64,000 nucleotides of DNA from Capillimicrobium parvum (lineage in GTDB: Bacteria > Actinomycetota > Thermoleophilia > Solirubrobacterales > Solirubrobacteraceae): the NCBI RefSeq assembly GCF_021172045.1, contig NZ_CP087164.1, positions 992,001-1,056,000 on the forward strand, in the 5' to 3' direction. Positions within the stretch are counted from its first letter, which is position 1; each line of letters starts with the position of its first letter. Made by a program: the position numbers and the translations under genes. This document shows, in pieces, positions 25,904 through 34,414 of the stretch. Under the pieces are notes generated by a model. The model ran no database searches, was not told the DNA's origin, and was given only the letters and a program-made list of their open reading frames with translations.

Positions 25904-27028
25904 ATGCGACCGACGACCGTCCTGCTGGTCTGCGACTGGCAAGTCCGCTACACCGTCGGCCTCGCCACGGGGCTGGTCGACCAAGGCGCGGAGATCTCGC
26001 TGATGACCCGCAGCCACACCGGGGAGTTCGGCGCCGAGCCGGCGGGGATGCGCGACTTCATCTTCAACGAGCTCGGGCCCGATGTGCCGCAGATGCGCAT
26101 CGGCGGCCGAGTGCGCGACCCCCGCGCCGTGGTGGACGTGGGACGGGCACGCCGTGCCGCCCGTCGGCTCGCGCCGGACGTGATCCACGTCCAGGACAGC
26201 GTGGTCAACGATCCCCGGCTGTTCGCGGCTGCCGCCGCCCGCCGTCGGCGTTACGCGATCACGGTGCACGACGTCGACGTGCACCCGGGCGATCCTGGCA
26301 TGGGCGTCCGCAAGCGCCGCCTCTTCCACGCGCTCGTCCGCCACGCGGGCCTCGTCTTCGTGCATGCCGAGCCGCTGCGCGAGCAGCTGATGGCGCGGCA
26401 TGCCCCGGGCGGCGCGGTGGTGGTCGTGCCGCACGGATCCGGCGCGCCGGAGATGCTGCCGCTCCCGGAACTGCCATCGCTATTGCTCTTCGGGCGCATG
26501 TCGGCGTACAAGGGGCTGGACACGCTGCTTGACGCGATGCCGTTGATCTGGCGCCGGGCGCCCGAGACGCGCCTGACCGTTGCCGGCAAAGGCCGGATCG
26601 CGCCGCATCCGGCACTGGCTGACGCGCGTGTAACCGTGCGCAACGAGTACGTGCCCGATGACGAGGTGCGGGGGCTGTTCGGCGCCGCCACCTGCGTCAT
26701 TCTCCCGTACCGCGAGGCCAGCCAGAGCGGCGTCGCAGCGCTAGCCCGCCGCTTCGGCCGAGGCGTCGTGGCCACCGCGGTCGGCGGCCTGCCCGACATG
26801 GCGCGCGCGGGTGGGGCGCTGGTCGTGCCGCCCGAGGATCCCGCGGCGCTCGCGCACGCCATCGGTAAGGTCGTGCACAGCCCGGAGCTGGCCGGCCGCA
26901 TGAGCCGGGAGGCGGCCGAGGCCGCCCGCACCTCACTGGCCTGGCCGCGGGTTGCGGAACTCACGCTGGAGGCCTACGAGCGGCACCTGAGGCCGCGACA
27001 CCGTTCGCGGGGCATCACGTCCGCATAG
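25904..27028 (+). CDS. Glycosyltransferase family 4
   Basis: 374 residues. GT-B fold: the N-terminal half holds DVIHVQDSVVNDPRLF and ITVHDVDVHPGDPGMG. The C-terminal half holds LLLFGRMSAYKGLDTLLDAM, VRNEYVPDDEVRGLFGAATCVILPY and a donor site where the usual E-x7-E loop reads YREASQSGVAALARRFG. The last segment ends with VVPPEDPAALAHAIGKV. It is the third gene of the kinase-polymerase operon (11 bases after the polymerase stop), so it probably adds a sugar to the repeat unit of that polymer. Confidence 0.9.
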   Translation: MRPTTVLLVCDWQVRYTVGLATGLVDQGAEISLMTRSHTGEFGAEPAGMRDFIFNELGPDVPQMRIGGRVRDPRAVVDVGRARRAARRLAPDVIHVQDSVVNDPRLFAAAAARRRRYAITVHDVDVHPGDPGMGVRKRRLFHALVRHAGLVFVHAEPLREQLMARHAPGGAVVVVPHGSGAPEMLPLPELPSLLLFGRMSAYKGLDTLLDAMPLIWRRAPETRLTVAGKGRIAPHPALADARVTVRNEYVPDDEVRGLFGAATCVILPYREASQSGVAALARRFGRGVVATAVGGLPDMARAGGALVVPPEDPAALAHAIGKVVHSPELAGRMSREAAEAARTSLAWPRVAELTLEAYERHLRPRHRSRGITSA

Positions 27029-27167
27029 CCGCGGGCGCCCGGGCGCTCGGGCCAGAGGCTTGATGCGGGTTCATTCGTAGCAGCGAGCCCGAGTACTAGA
27101 CCGGCCCGCCGCCGATGACGAACGCCGAATCCCACTTACCGGGGACGTGGACCGTCTCGTAATGTAT

Positions 27168-28283
27168 CTATCTGGCCGTCGCACCGCTCGGGGATCCGGC
27201 CGTCCGGCCGGCGGAGCGCCGATCGCGCAGGGCGCGGTACGCCTTGACGCCGCGCGCGACGTCGATCGCGACGCGCGAGCATGGGCCGCGATGCCCCACC
27301 ACCGCTGCGCCGAGGAGCCGATCGGTCGCGCCGTACCAGTACTTGTACTCCTCGGTCCCTCGCGCGAAGTCGAAGTAGTTCCGTCCCTCCTCGATGCTGC
27401 TCCGGATGCTCGCGACGGTCGCGATCTTCCCGATGGCGAGGTGCGCCACGTCAGGCTCGAAGCCGCCGAGGTACGAGTAGAACGAGCGCTCGTCGACGTA
27501 GTTCACGTAGCTTCCGAGCATCCGTCCGCCGGCCCAGAACTCCCAGATGCGGACATGGCCCGGCGGGATGAGGCGCTGCGCGGACGCGGTCATGAAGCGG
27601 CGGAACCGCTCCGTCTCGTGCGATTGCGCGATCACCCGGCCGCGCTCGCGCCACTGCCGGCTGCGGACGTCCTGCCACCTCTGGATGGCCGCAGGCACCT
27701 CCGCAGGCGCGCGCACGTCGCGCAACTGCACCTTGCCGTCGTCGAGCCAGCGCAGGTGACGACGGATGTCGGACCGTCTCTTGCCGGGAAGCGACCCGAG
27801 ATAGGCGTCGAACGTCGCCGGAAGGACGAAGCCGGGGCTCCGCACCGGCTTGCGCGACACGATCCGCAGTCCGCCGTCGGCGAAGACCCGCAGCGTGGAC
27901 GAGCCGGTCGGGAGGCAACGGATCAGCGCCACGTCCCACTCGTTGCGACGCTTGTCCAGCGTCGAGCCCACCGCCGCAGCGACGCGCTCGCGCAGCGCCG
28001 GCTCGGCGACGATGTCCCAGTAGTCCCCCGGCTCCTGGCCGATCGTCCGCAGCACGCGCATCGGCCCACGCCGGGACATCGCGAAGGGTGCGATCCCCAC
28101 GACCTCGCCGCGATCGCGCACGCACACGATCCAGGCGTCTACGGTCGGCTCCCACTCGTCGAGCCACGCCTGGGCCCAGCCAGGCGACGTGAACGGCGTC
28201 GCCCGGTCGTCGAGCGAGGAGAGCCGCTGCCAGTCGGCGAGCACCGCGGGGAGCTCCCCCCGGCCGAGGACGTCGACCTCCAT
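27168..28283 (-). CDS. CelD/FemAB-like acyltransferase (GNAT fold)
   Basis: 371 residues. FTSPGWAQAWLDEWEP near the N-terminus and GEVVGIAPFAMSRR, then the C-terminal GSYVNYVDERSFYSYLGGF and YFDFARGTEEYKYWYGA, match the double GNAT proteins annotated as cellulose biosynthesis protein CelD. In polysaccharide loci these are thought to acylate sugars or aminoacylate the product. The start ATG lies 3 bases after the upstream methyltransferase stop, so the two genes are coupled. The substrate is unknown. Confidence 0.85.
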   Translation of the reverse strand: MEVDVLGRGELPAVLADWQRLSSLDDRATPFTSPGWAQAWLDEWEPTVDAWIVCVRDRGEVVGIAPFAMSRRGPMRVLRTIGQEPGDYWDIVAEPALRERVAAAVGSTLDKRRNEWDVALIRCLPTGSSTLRVFADGGLRIVSRKPVRSPGFVLPATFDAYLGSLPGKRRSDIRRHLRWLDDGKVQLRDVRAPAEVPAAIQRWQDVRSRQWRERGRVIAQSHETERFRRFMTASAQRLIPPGHVRIWEFWAGGRMLGSYVNYVDERSFYSYLGGFEPDVAHLAIGKIATVASIRSSIEEGRNYFDFARGTEEYKYWYGATDRLLGAAVVGHRGPCSRVAIDVARGVKAYRALRDRRSAGRTAGSPSGATAR

Positions 28284-28285
28284 CC

Positions 28286-29338
28286 CTAGATCAGGCGCCG
28301 TGACGCCTCTTCGACGATCTGGCGGCAGCCCGACCATTGGGCGCGATCGCTCACGGCGAGCCGGAGCAGCGCGGGATCGATCGGGTGAAACGCGGGTCGC
28401 GGCCCGGCGGAGACGTCACGGACCTTCTCCCCGACGTACAGCACGCTTCCGCCACCCATCAGCCGGATGTGCAGCTCGGTGAACAGGCTGCGGGAGTTGC
28501 GCAGGCCGGCCACGGGGCGAGCGGCCCGATCCTGGAGCGCGCGGACGACGCGCCGGCGAGGGAGGCTCCAGGTCCAGTACGCGACCGAGAACCACCGGCG
28601 GCGGAATCCGCTGCGCCGCAGCTCGAGCAGATACCGGTCCGGCCAGGCGATGTGGTGGCCCTTGTGGGGGTCGGGATGGCGCAGCGTGTACACCGCGCGG
28701 CGCAAGCTCTGCATCGGGTCCATCAGCATCACGAGGCCGCCTGGCTTGAGGACACGGTTGACCTCGCGCAGGAGAGTGGCCTTGTCCTCGACGTGATGGG
28801 TGAACTCCTTGAGCATCACGACGTCGAAGAACGCGTCGGCGAACGGCGCATAGCGGGCGTCCGCGACGATCCGGCGGCCCGGCCCCAGCCCGTCGTGCTC
28901 GTAGATCCATCCGGAGTACAGGGAGTTGGCTTCGAAGTCGCAGAGGTAGGTGTCGAACCCGGCGCGGGCCATCAACCAGCTCACCCAACCCGCTCCGGAC
29001 CCGAGCTCGAGGGCCTTCAGCCCGGCCCGACGCCCCGTCAGGTCGCGGAGGAGGTTGACCATGTCGACCGCGACCGGCGCGCTGCGGCGCAGGAACTCCT
29101 CGTCGATGGCCAGGCGCTCCGTCGTCCCCTGCCAGACGCGCTCCTCCTCCATCGTCTCCTGGATCATCGCCTCGGAGTCCGCGGCGTAGCCCATGAAGAT
29201 GAGGCCGTCCCGCACGGGGTACGTGCGGGATCCCGACAGCGTCGTGACGTGTCCGTTGCGGGCCACGAGCGGCTCGAGCGTGTCCTGGGTGCGCAGCGGG
29301 CCGAGATCGGCCGGCAGGGGACCGTCTTCCGGGTTCAC
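28286..29338 (-). CDS. SAM-dependent methyltransferase with N-terminal Trm112-like segment
   Basis: 350 residues from GTG 29338 with AAGGA upstream. The first 55 residues (LEPLVARNGHVTTLSGSRTYPVRDGLIFM) look like the short beta-rich segment often seen before methyltransferase domains, though its zinc Cys residues are absent. Then motif I ALELGSGAGWVSWLMA, motif II YLCDFEAN, motif IV FFDVVMLKEFTHHVED and VLKPGGLVMLMDP. It marks the right edge of the polysaccharide locus. The target may be a sugar or lipid intermediate (inference). Confidence 0.86.
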   Translation of the reverse strand: MNPEDGPLPADLGPLRTQDTLEPLVARNGHVTTLSGSRTYPVRDGLIFMGYAADSEAMIQETMEEERVWQGTTERLAIDEEFLRRSAPVAVDMVNLLRDLTGRRAGLKALELGSGAGWVSWLMARAGFDTYLCDFEANSLYSGWIYEHDGLGPGRRIVADARYAPFADAFFDVVMLKEFTHHVEDKATLLREVNRVLKPGGLVMLMDPMQSLRRAVYTLRHPDPHKGHHIAWPDRYLLELRRSGFRRRWFSVAYWTWSLPRRRVVRALQDRAARPVAGLRNSRSLFTELHIRLMGGGSVLYVGEKVRDVSAGPRPAFHPIDPALLRLAVSDRAQWSGCRQIVEEASRRLI

Positions 29339-29375
29339 GCGGGTCCTTACGCCGGACCGGCCGCGGGTCTGACGC

Positions 29376-30764
29376 TCAGGCGAGCTTCGGCGACGTCCAG
29401 GGCGCCTGGAGGCGCGCGGCCAGCCGCTCCGGCAGCTCGTCGATCGCCACGCGGTCCTGCGCGAGGGAGTCGCGGTCGCGGACCGTGACGGTGCGGTCCT
29501 CGAGCGTCTGGTGGTCGACCGTGACGCAGTACGGCGTGCCGATCTCGTCCTGGCGGCGGTAGCGCTTGCCGATGGAGCCGCCCTCGTCGTACTCGACCTG
29601 CATGCGCCGGCGCAGTCCGTCGACGATCTCCTGGGCGACCTCCGGCTGGCCGTCCTTGCGCACGAGCGGCAGGACCGCGACCTTGACCGGGGCCAGCCGC
29701 GGATGCAGCTTGAGCACGGTGCGCGTGTCGCCGCGGGCCCCACCGGCGGAACCTTCCGAATCGGGAGAGCCGCCTCGCTCGGTGGGAACATCCTCCTCGT
29801 CGTAGGCGTCGACGAGGAAGGCGAGGGTCGCACGGTCCGCGCCGGCGGCGGGCTCGATCACCGCGGGCACGTACCGCTCGCCGCTGCCCTGGTCGAAGTA
29901 CTCGAGCTTCTCGCCGGAGTGCGTCGCGTGCTGGGTCAGGTCGAACTGGCCGCGGTTCGCGATGCCCTCGAGCTCCGACCAGCCGATCGGGAACAGGTAC
30001 TCGATGTCCGCGGTGCCCGACGAGTAGTGGCTGAGCTCGTCGGCCTCGTGGGGGCGCAGGCGCAGGTGGTCGGGCCGCAGTCCGAGCTCGACGTACCAGT
30101 CGTAGCGGTGCTTCTGCCAGTACTCGTACCACTGCTGCGCCTGATCGGGCGGCACGAAGAACTCCATCTCCATCTGCTCGAACTCGCGCGTGCGGAAGAT
30201 GAAGTTGCCGGGCGTGATCTCGTTGCGAAACGACTTGCCGACCTGCGCGATGCCGAACGGCGGCTTCTTGCGCGCGGTCTGCAGGACGTTCTTGAAGTTC
30301 AGGAAGATGCCCTGGGCGGTCTCCGGGCGCAGGTAGACGGTCGCGCCGGCGTCCTTCACCGGCCCCATGGTCGTCTCGAACATGAGGTTGAACTCGCGCG
30401 CCTCGGTCAGGTCGCACTCCGGGGTCTCGCCCGGGTGCTTGGACGGCTTGCGACCGCAGGCGAGCTGGTCGAGATGATCGGCGCGGAAGCGCATCTTGCA
30501 CGCCCGGCAGTCGACGAGCGGGTCGGTGAAGCCGGCGAGGTGGCCGGAGGCCTCCCAGGTGCGCGGGTGCTGGAGGATCGCGGAGTCCAGCGCGACCATG
30601 TCGTCGCGCTCCTGGAGCATCGAGCGCCACCACTCGTTCTTGACGTTCGTCTTCAGCAGCACGCCATAGTGCGCGAAGTCGTAGGTCGAGCCGATCCCGC
30701 CGTAGATCTCCGAGCTGGGGAAGATGAAGCCGCGGCGCTTGGTGAGCGCAACGACCTTGTCCAT
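29376..30764 (-). CDS. glyS: Glycyl-tRNA synthetase (dimeric, eukaryote-like type)
   Basis: 462 residues, the usual length for the alpha2 class II enzyme. Motifs: FIFPSSEIYGG at the start, zinc-like Cys residues (DCRACKMRF, then ACGRKP and PECDLTE), YLRPETAQGIFLNF, motif 2 VGKSFRNEITPGNFIFRTREFEQ, and motif 3 near GTPYCVTVDHQTLEDRTVTVRDRD. It charges tRNA-Gly. An extra loop of about 20 Gly/Ser/Glu-rich residues (EEDVPTERGGSPDSEGSAGG) interrupts the region before the anticodon-binding domain. The start ATG 30764 has no clear ribosome binding site. It is divergent from the gene at 30816 with 51 bases between the start codons. Confidence 0.95.
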   Translation of the reverse strand: MDKVVALTKRRGFIFPSSEIYGGIGSTYDFAHYGVLLKTNVKNEWWRSMLQERDDMVALDSAILQHPRTWEASGHLAGFTDPLVDCRACKMRFRADHLDQLACGRKPSKHPGETPECDLTEAREFNLMFETTMGPVKDAGATVYLRPETAQGIFLNFKNVLQTARKKPPFGIAQVGKSFRNEITPGNFIFRTREFEQMEMEFFVPPDQAQQWYEYWQKHRYDWYVELGLRPDHLRLRPHEADELSHYSSGTADIEYLFPIGWSELEGIANRGQFDLTQHATHSGEKLEYFDQGSGERYVPAVIEPAAGADRATLAFLVDAYDEEDVPTERGGSPDSEGSAGGARGDTRTVLKLHPRLAPVKVAVLPLVRKDGQPEVAQEIVDGLRRRMQVEYDEGGSIGKRYRRQDEIGTPYCVTVDHQTLEDRTVTVRDRDSLAQDRVAIDELPERLAARLQAPWTSPKLA

Positions 30765-30795
30765 GGTGACGACGTCCGAGGGCACGCGGCGGCGG

Positions 30796-30805
30796 ACTCT
30801 ACAAT
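30796..30805. promoter_or_regulatory. Overlapping divergent -10 hexamers (glyS and fmdB-like gene)
   Basis: TACAAT at 30800-30805 reads toward the gene at 30816, with a 10-base gap to its ATG. On the other strand TAGAGT (30801 back to 30796) reads toward glyS. The two hexamers share two bases, so RNA polymerase could serve only one direction at a time. No clear -35 box was found for either. Confidence 0.5.
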
Positions 30806-30815
30806 CCTGCGCCCG

Positions 30816-31139
30816 ATGCCCATCTACGAGTACCGCCGCCAGGACGGCACCACGTTCGAGATCCTGGAGTCCATCACCGCCGACCCGCTGACCGAGGACC
30901 CCGAGACGGGACAGCCCGTCGAGCGCGTGCTGCACGCTCCCGCCGTGCACTTCAAGGGGTCGGGCTTCTACAACACCGACTACGGGACCCGCAAGCGCCA
31001 GCGCGAGACGAAGGAGTCCGCGGAGAAGGGCACGGAGAAGACCGACGCCAAGGCGAAGGAGAAGAAGGCCGACACGACGTCGTCCTCGAGCTCCTCGTCC
31101 TCCTCGTCGTCGTCTTCGTCGTCGTCCTCGTCGGACTAG
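30816..31139 (+). CDS. FmdB-family-like small protein without zinc cysteines, poly-Ser tail
   Basis: 107 residues. The start MPIYEYRRQDGTTFEI and the end of the domain HFKGSGFYNTDYG match the FmdB zinc-ribbon family, whose usual start is MPxYEYRCxxCG. Here no Cys is present at all; the usual CxxC pairs are replaced (YRRQDG and EDPETG). A Lys/Glu-rich segment follows, then 18 Ser in a row and a final Asp. The Ser run uses mixed codons, so it is selected at protein level rather than a simple DNA slippage product. Function unknown. The last 4 bases overlap the end of the convergent LCP gene. Confidence 0.8.
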   Translation: MPIYEYRRQDGTTFEILESITADPLTEDPETGQPVERVLHAPAVHFKGSGFYNTDYGTRKRQRETKESAEKGTEKTDAKAKEKKADTTSSSSSSSSSSSSSSSSSSD

Positions 31140-32215
31140 TTCTTCAGGAAACGCCGCACGGCGGCGGCCTTCAGGGTCTCCGGCACGCTGCCGTCGAGGC
31201 TGCCCAGCACCTCCGTGTGCGTCCCACCGCCGATCGCCATCGCCGCGAAGACGCCGCCGAGCGTCGCGCCGCCCATGTCCGACCGGAACGTCCGCGGGGT
31301 GTTCCACGCGATGAACGGCAGGCGGTAGAACGAGCCGTTGGGAACGCCCAACAGCCCCCACGGCGTCGCCAGCTTCGACTTCATGGCGCTGATGAGCTGC
31401 TGCTGGCGCTTGGCCCGGTCGAGGTCGGTCTGGTTCGGCCGGCACAGGTTCTTCCGGGTCCGGGCCAGCGCCAGGGCCTGGTCGCCGTCGATGTGCGTCG
31501 AGCCCTTCTTCAGCCGCAGCGTGTAGCCGCCGTTGGCCTTGCCGCCGTTGATCTTCGACCGCACGCACCCGCCCTTGTACGTCACGCCGCCGAGCGAGTT
31601 GATGAGGGTGGGGAAGTGCTCGAACTTCACCTCGATGACGTGGTTGACCTCGACGCCGAGGTAGTTCCTGACCGTCTGGATCGCCAGCGGCGCGCCACCG
31701 TACGCGTATGCGGCGTTGATCTTGTCGACGCCGTGGCCCGGGATGTCAACGAGGGTGTCCCGGGCGATGGACAGCCGCGAGTTGTGGCCGCCGCCGATGC
31801 GCAGCAGCATGATGCTGTCCGCGCGGCTCGGCCCTGATGTGGACGCACCGGGCTCCTTCGTGCCCTCCTGACGCTGATCGGAGCCGAGCACCAGGATGTT
31901 GTTCGCGGAGCTCAGCGGATAGCCACTGTCGTCGAGCGCCTTCTTCGTCTCGCCGGAGACGTTGCCCGACTGGATCTGCGCGCTGAGGAAGAACAGCACG
32001 ACCGAGAGCGCGATCCATGCGCCGACCGCGATCGCCACCCACTTGAGCACCCGCTTCCACGTCCATCTCCGCCCGCGGGTGCGCGGCGGACGCCCGTCGG
32101 TGCGGCGTAGGTCCGCGATCTCGTCGCCGCCGCGCAGTGGCAGCAGCCGAGGGCGTGCGCGGTACTTCGTGTATTGCGGGGGCGCGTCCGGGAGGCCCCC
32201 CGGGGCGTCCGACAT
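31136..32215 (-). CDS. LytR-CpsA-Psr (LCP) family cell-wall glycopolymer ligase
   Basis: 359 residues. A cytoplasmic, Arg/Pro-rich N-terminus (about 55 residues), one membrane segment (VLKWVAIAVGAWIALSVVLFFL), then the LCP domain outside: NILVLGSDQR, SRADSIMLLRI, LSIARDTLVDIPGHGVDKIN, HVIEVKFEHFPTLINSLGGV and ALALARTRKN. The Arg and Asp residues that bind the polyprenyl diphosphate are kept. These enzymes move glycopolymers such as teichoic acid, arabinogalactan or capsule from the lipid carrier to peptidoglycan. It may attach the polymer of the upstream locus, though it is not in that operon. Confidence 0.93.
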   Translation of the reverse strand: MSDAPGGLPDAPPQYTKYRARPRLLPLRGGDEIADLRRTDGRPPRTRGRRWTWKRVLKWVAIAVGAWIALSVVLFFLSAQIQSGNVSGETKKALDDSGYPLSSANNILVLGSDQRQEGTKEPGASTSGPSRADSIMLLRIGGGHNSRLSIARDTLVDIPGHGVDKINAAYAYGGAPLAIQTVRNYLGVEVNHVIEVKFEHFPTLINSLGGVTYKGGCVRSKINGGKANGGYTLRLKKGSTHIDGDQALALARTRKNLCRPNQTDLDRAKRQQQLISAMKSKLATPWGLLGVPNGSFYRLPFIAWNTPRTFRSDMGGATLGGVFAAMAIGGGTHTEVLGSLDGSVPETLKAAAVRRFLKN

Positions 32216-32222
32216 GGCGCTG

Positions 32223-32228
32223 TATGGT
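32223..32228 (+). promoter_or_regulatory. -10-like hexamer TATGGT before glucokinase
   Basis: TATGGT is followed by 7 bases and then GTG 32236. The spacing predicts transcription starting at or near the start codon (leaderless mRNA), and it is the reason for choosing GTG 32236 over ATG 32224. Confidence 0.4.
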
Positions 32229-32235
32229 GGCGAAG

Positions 32236-33207
32236 GTGCCTAAACGGTGCGTGATCGGCGTCGATCTGGGCGGCACGAAGCTGCTTGCCGGCGCGGTCGA
32301 CGGCGAGTTACGCGTGCATCATCGCGCGCTGCGCTCGTCGCGGGGCAACGTGACGCGCGAGGTGCTGTCGATCATCGAGGGCGCGGTCCGCGAGGCCATC
32401 GAGGCGGTCGGGGGCGCCGCGGAGGGCGTCGGCCTCGGCATCCCGTCGACGATCGACCGCCGCCGGGGCGTCTCGGTCTACGCGACCCACCTGCCGCTCG
32501 CGGGCGTTCCCGTCGCCGACCTGCTCGCCGAGCGCCTCGACCTCCCCGTGTTCATGGACAACGATGCGAACCTCGCGATGCTCGTCGAGCACCGCGCGGG
32601 CGCCGCCCGGGGCGTCGACCACGCGCTCATGCTCACGCTCGGCACCGGGATCGGCGGCGGCATCCTCGTCGACGGCCGCGTCTACCGCGGCTCGCAGGGC
32701 GCCGCCGGGGAGCTCGGCCACATCGTCGTCGACCAGGACGGTCCGCCCTGCCAGGGCAACTGCCCGAACCGCGGCTGCCTGGAGGTGATGGCGTCGGGGT
32801 CGGCGCTCGTGCGCGAGGCGACCGCCATGGCCGGCGAGCGGCCGCGGTCGGAGCTCGGCCGCGCGCTCGCGTCGGGCCGCGGCATCACAGGACCGCTCGT
32901 GACCGAGCTCGCCCACGACGGCGACGAGGCGGCGCGCGACGTACTCGCGCTGATCGGACGTCGCCTCGGCGTCGGGCTGTCGAGCCTGGTCAACGTGTTC
33001 AACCCGGACGTCGTCGTGATCGGCGGCGGCGTCGTCGCCGCGGGCGAGCTGCTGCTCGAGCCGGCGCGGGACGAGCTGCTCACGCGCGGGCTGCCGCCGG
33101 CGCGCGACCACGTGCGGGTCGTCCCCGCCCGCTTCGGCGAGGAATCCGGGATGCTCGGGGCGGCGCTGCTCGCCCGCGACGGCGTCGACGCGCGGGCCGC
33201 TGCGTGA
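32236..33207 (+). CDS. glk: ROK-family glucokinase
   Basis: 323 residues. ATP-binding start CVIGVDLGGTKLLAG, sugar/catalytic site MDNDANLAMLVEHRAG with the base Asp, LTLGTGIGGGILVDG and GAAGELGHIVVDQDG. The ROK zinc motif is CQGNCPNRGCLEVMAS, and the end reads VVIGGGVVAAGELL. It phosphorylates glucose (or a related hexose) with ATP. The start GTG 32236 follows a -10-like hexamer at leaderless distance; ATG 32224 is the alternative. rsmI follows with a 4-base overlap (GTGA). The gene is divergent from the LCP gene with only about 20 bases between the starts. Confidence 0.9.
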   Translation: MPKRCVIGVDLGGTKLLAGAVDGELRVHHRALRSSRGNVTREVLSIIEGAVREAIEAVGGAAEGVGLGIPSTIDRRRGVSVYATHLPLAGVPVADLLAERLDLPVFMDNDANLAMLVEHRAGAARGVDHALMLTLGTGIGGGILVDGRVYRGSQGAAGELGHIVVDQDGPPCQGNCPNRGCLEVMASGSALVREATAMAGERPRSELGRALASGRGITGPLVTELAHDGDEAARDVLALIGRRLGVGLSSLVNVFNPDVVVIGGGVVAAGELLLEPARDELLTRGLPPARDHVRVVPARFGEESGMLGAALLARDGVDARAAA

Positions 33208-34007
33208 GCGGGCGGCTCGTCGTCTGCCCGACGCCGATCGGCAACCTCGAGGACGTGACCCTGCGCGTGCTGGCCGCGCTGCGCGACGCCGACGTCGTCG
33301 CCTGCGAGGACACGCGGCGCACGCGCGTGCTGCTCGACCGCTACGGCGTCTCGGCCTCGCTCGTCTCCTACCACGAGCACAACGAGCGCCAGCGGGCGAG
33401 CGAGCTCGTGGCCCGGATGCGCGATGGTGCGGTCGTGGCGCTCGTCTCCGATGCCGGCATGCCGCTCGTCAGCGACCCGGGATACGTGCTCGTCGAGGCG
33501 TGCGTCACCGCCGGGCTCGCGGTCGAGGTGCTGCCGGGGCCCAGCGCGGCGCTCGCCGCGCTCGTCGCCAGCGCGCTGCCCGCCGACCACTGGCGCTTCG
33601 CCGGCTTCGTCCCCCGCAAGGCGGGCGAGCGCACGGCGCTCTGGTCGGCCGAGGAGACCCTCGTCGCGTTCGAGTCGCCCAAGCGGCTGGCGAGCACGCT
33701 CGCGTCGCTCGCGCAGGCCGATCCGCAGCGGCCCGTGGCGGTGTGCCGGGAGCTGACGAAGGTGCACGAGGAGGTCGTGCGCGGCACGGCGTCCGAGCTC
33801 GCGGCGCGCTATGCGGACGGCGACGTGCGGGGCGAGATCGTGCTGGTCGTCGGCGGGGCGCCGGAGGGCTCGGCCGACCGGGCGGCGGCGCTCGACGCGC
33901 TTCAGCGGCTGGTCGAGGCGGGCGCGCGCGTGCGTCCGGCGGCGGCCGTCGTGTCCGAGCTCACCGGGGTCTCGGCCAACGAGCTGTACCGCTCGCTGCG
34001 CGGCTGA
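33204..34007 (+). CDS. rsmI: 16S rRNA (cytidine-2'-O)-methyltransferase RsmI
   Basis: 267 residues. Family landmarks run in order: CPTPIGNLEDVTLRVL, VACEDTRRTRVLL, SYHEHNE, VALVSDAGMPLVSDPGY, LPGPSAALAALVASALP, FAGFVPRK and VCRELTKVHEEVVRG. It methylates the 2'-OH of C1402 in the decoding centre with SAM. Start GTG 33204 overlaps the glucokinase stop. The last 106 bases overlap the 3' end of the convergent VKOR gene, an unusually long coding overlap; the RsmI tail (VVSELTGVSANELYRSLRG) is conserved, so its frame is certain. Confidence 0.95.
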   Translation: MSGRLVVCPTPIGNLEDVTLRVLAALRDADVVACEDTRRTRVLLDRYGVSASLVSYHEHNERQRASELVARMRDGAVVALVSDAGMPLVSDPGYVLVEACVTAGLAVEVLPGPSAALAALVASALPADHWRFAGFVPRKAGERTALWSAEETLVAFESPKRLASTLASLAQADPQRPVAVCRELTKVHEEVVRGTASELAARYADGDVRGEIVLVVGGAPEGSADRAAALDALQRLVEAGARVRPAAAVVSELTGVSANELYRSLRG

Positions 34008-34414
34008 AGGAAGTCGAACACCGCGAGGGCGAAGAGCCCGGTCATGACCACCGCGCTGCCGACGCACCACTGGCAGATGGCCTCGATCCGGAAGAGCTCG
34101 AGGTAGGTCAGGTAGACGCTGAACGCGAAGCCGAAGCCGGTGAGGGCGACGCGCAGCAGCCGGGCGTTGTCGCCGCGGACGAGCAGCGACGCGAGGATCG
34201 CCACGTAGCCGGCGAGCCCGATGAGCGCGACCGGGATGCCCGCCATCTCGGCGTACTTCGAGTCCTGCACCGTCTGGCATCCGTGGCCGACGGCGCAGAC
34301 CGGCGCGGCATCGGCGTAGTGGACCGAGGTCAGGTAGGCGGAGATGCCGAGACCGGCCAGCGCGAGCACGGCCATGACGATCGTGCGCGGGCCGGTCTCG
34401 GCGCGCCGGATCAC
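33902..34414 (-). CDS. Vitamin K epoxide reductase (VKOR) family membrane protein
   Basis: 170 residues with four or five membrane segments. The loop Cys pair is CAVGHGCQTVQDSKYAEMAG, and the active-site CQWC sits before the last helices. VKOR proteins reoxidise DsbA-like partners using quinone and so drive disulfide formation outside the cell. The partner is the next upstream gene (DsbA-like), whose stop overlaps this GTG start (GTGA). The last 35 residues (RSERYSSLAETPVSSDTT and on) are hydrophilic and coded in the antisense overlap with rsmI; they may be dispensable. Confidence 0.93.
   Translation of the reverse strand: MIRRAETGPRTIVMAVLALAGLGISAYLTSVHYADAAPVCAVGHGCQTVQDSKYAEMAGIPVALIGLAGYVAILASLLVRGDNARLLRVALTGFGFAFSVYLTYLELFRIEAICQWCVGSAVVMTGLFALAVFDFLQPRSERYSSLAETPVSSDTTAAAGRTRAPASTSR

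Noticed and set aside
27029-27167. Terminator between convergent genes
   Set aside because: GC-rich short inverted pieces are present but no long perfect stem or T-run, unlike 21051-21081.
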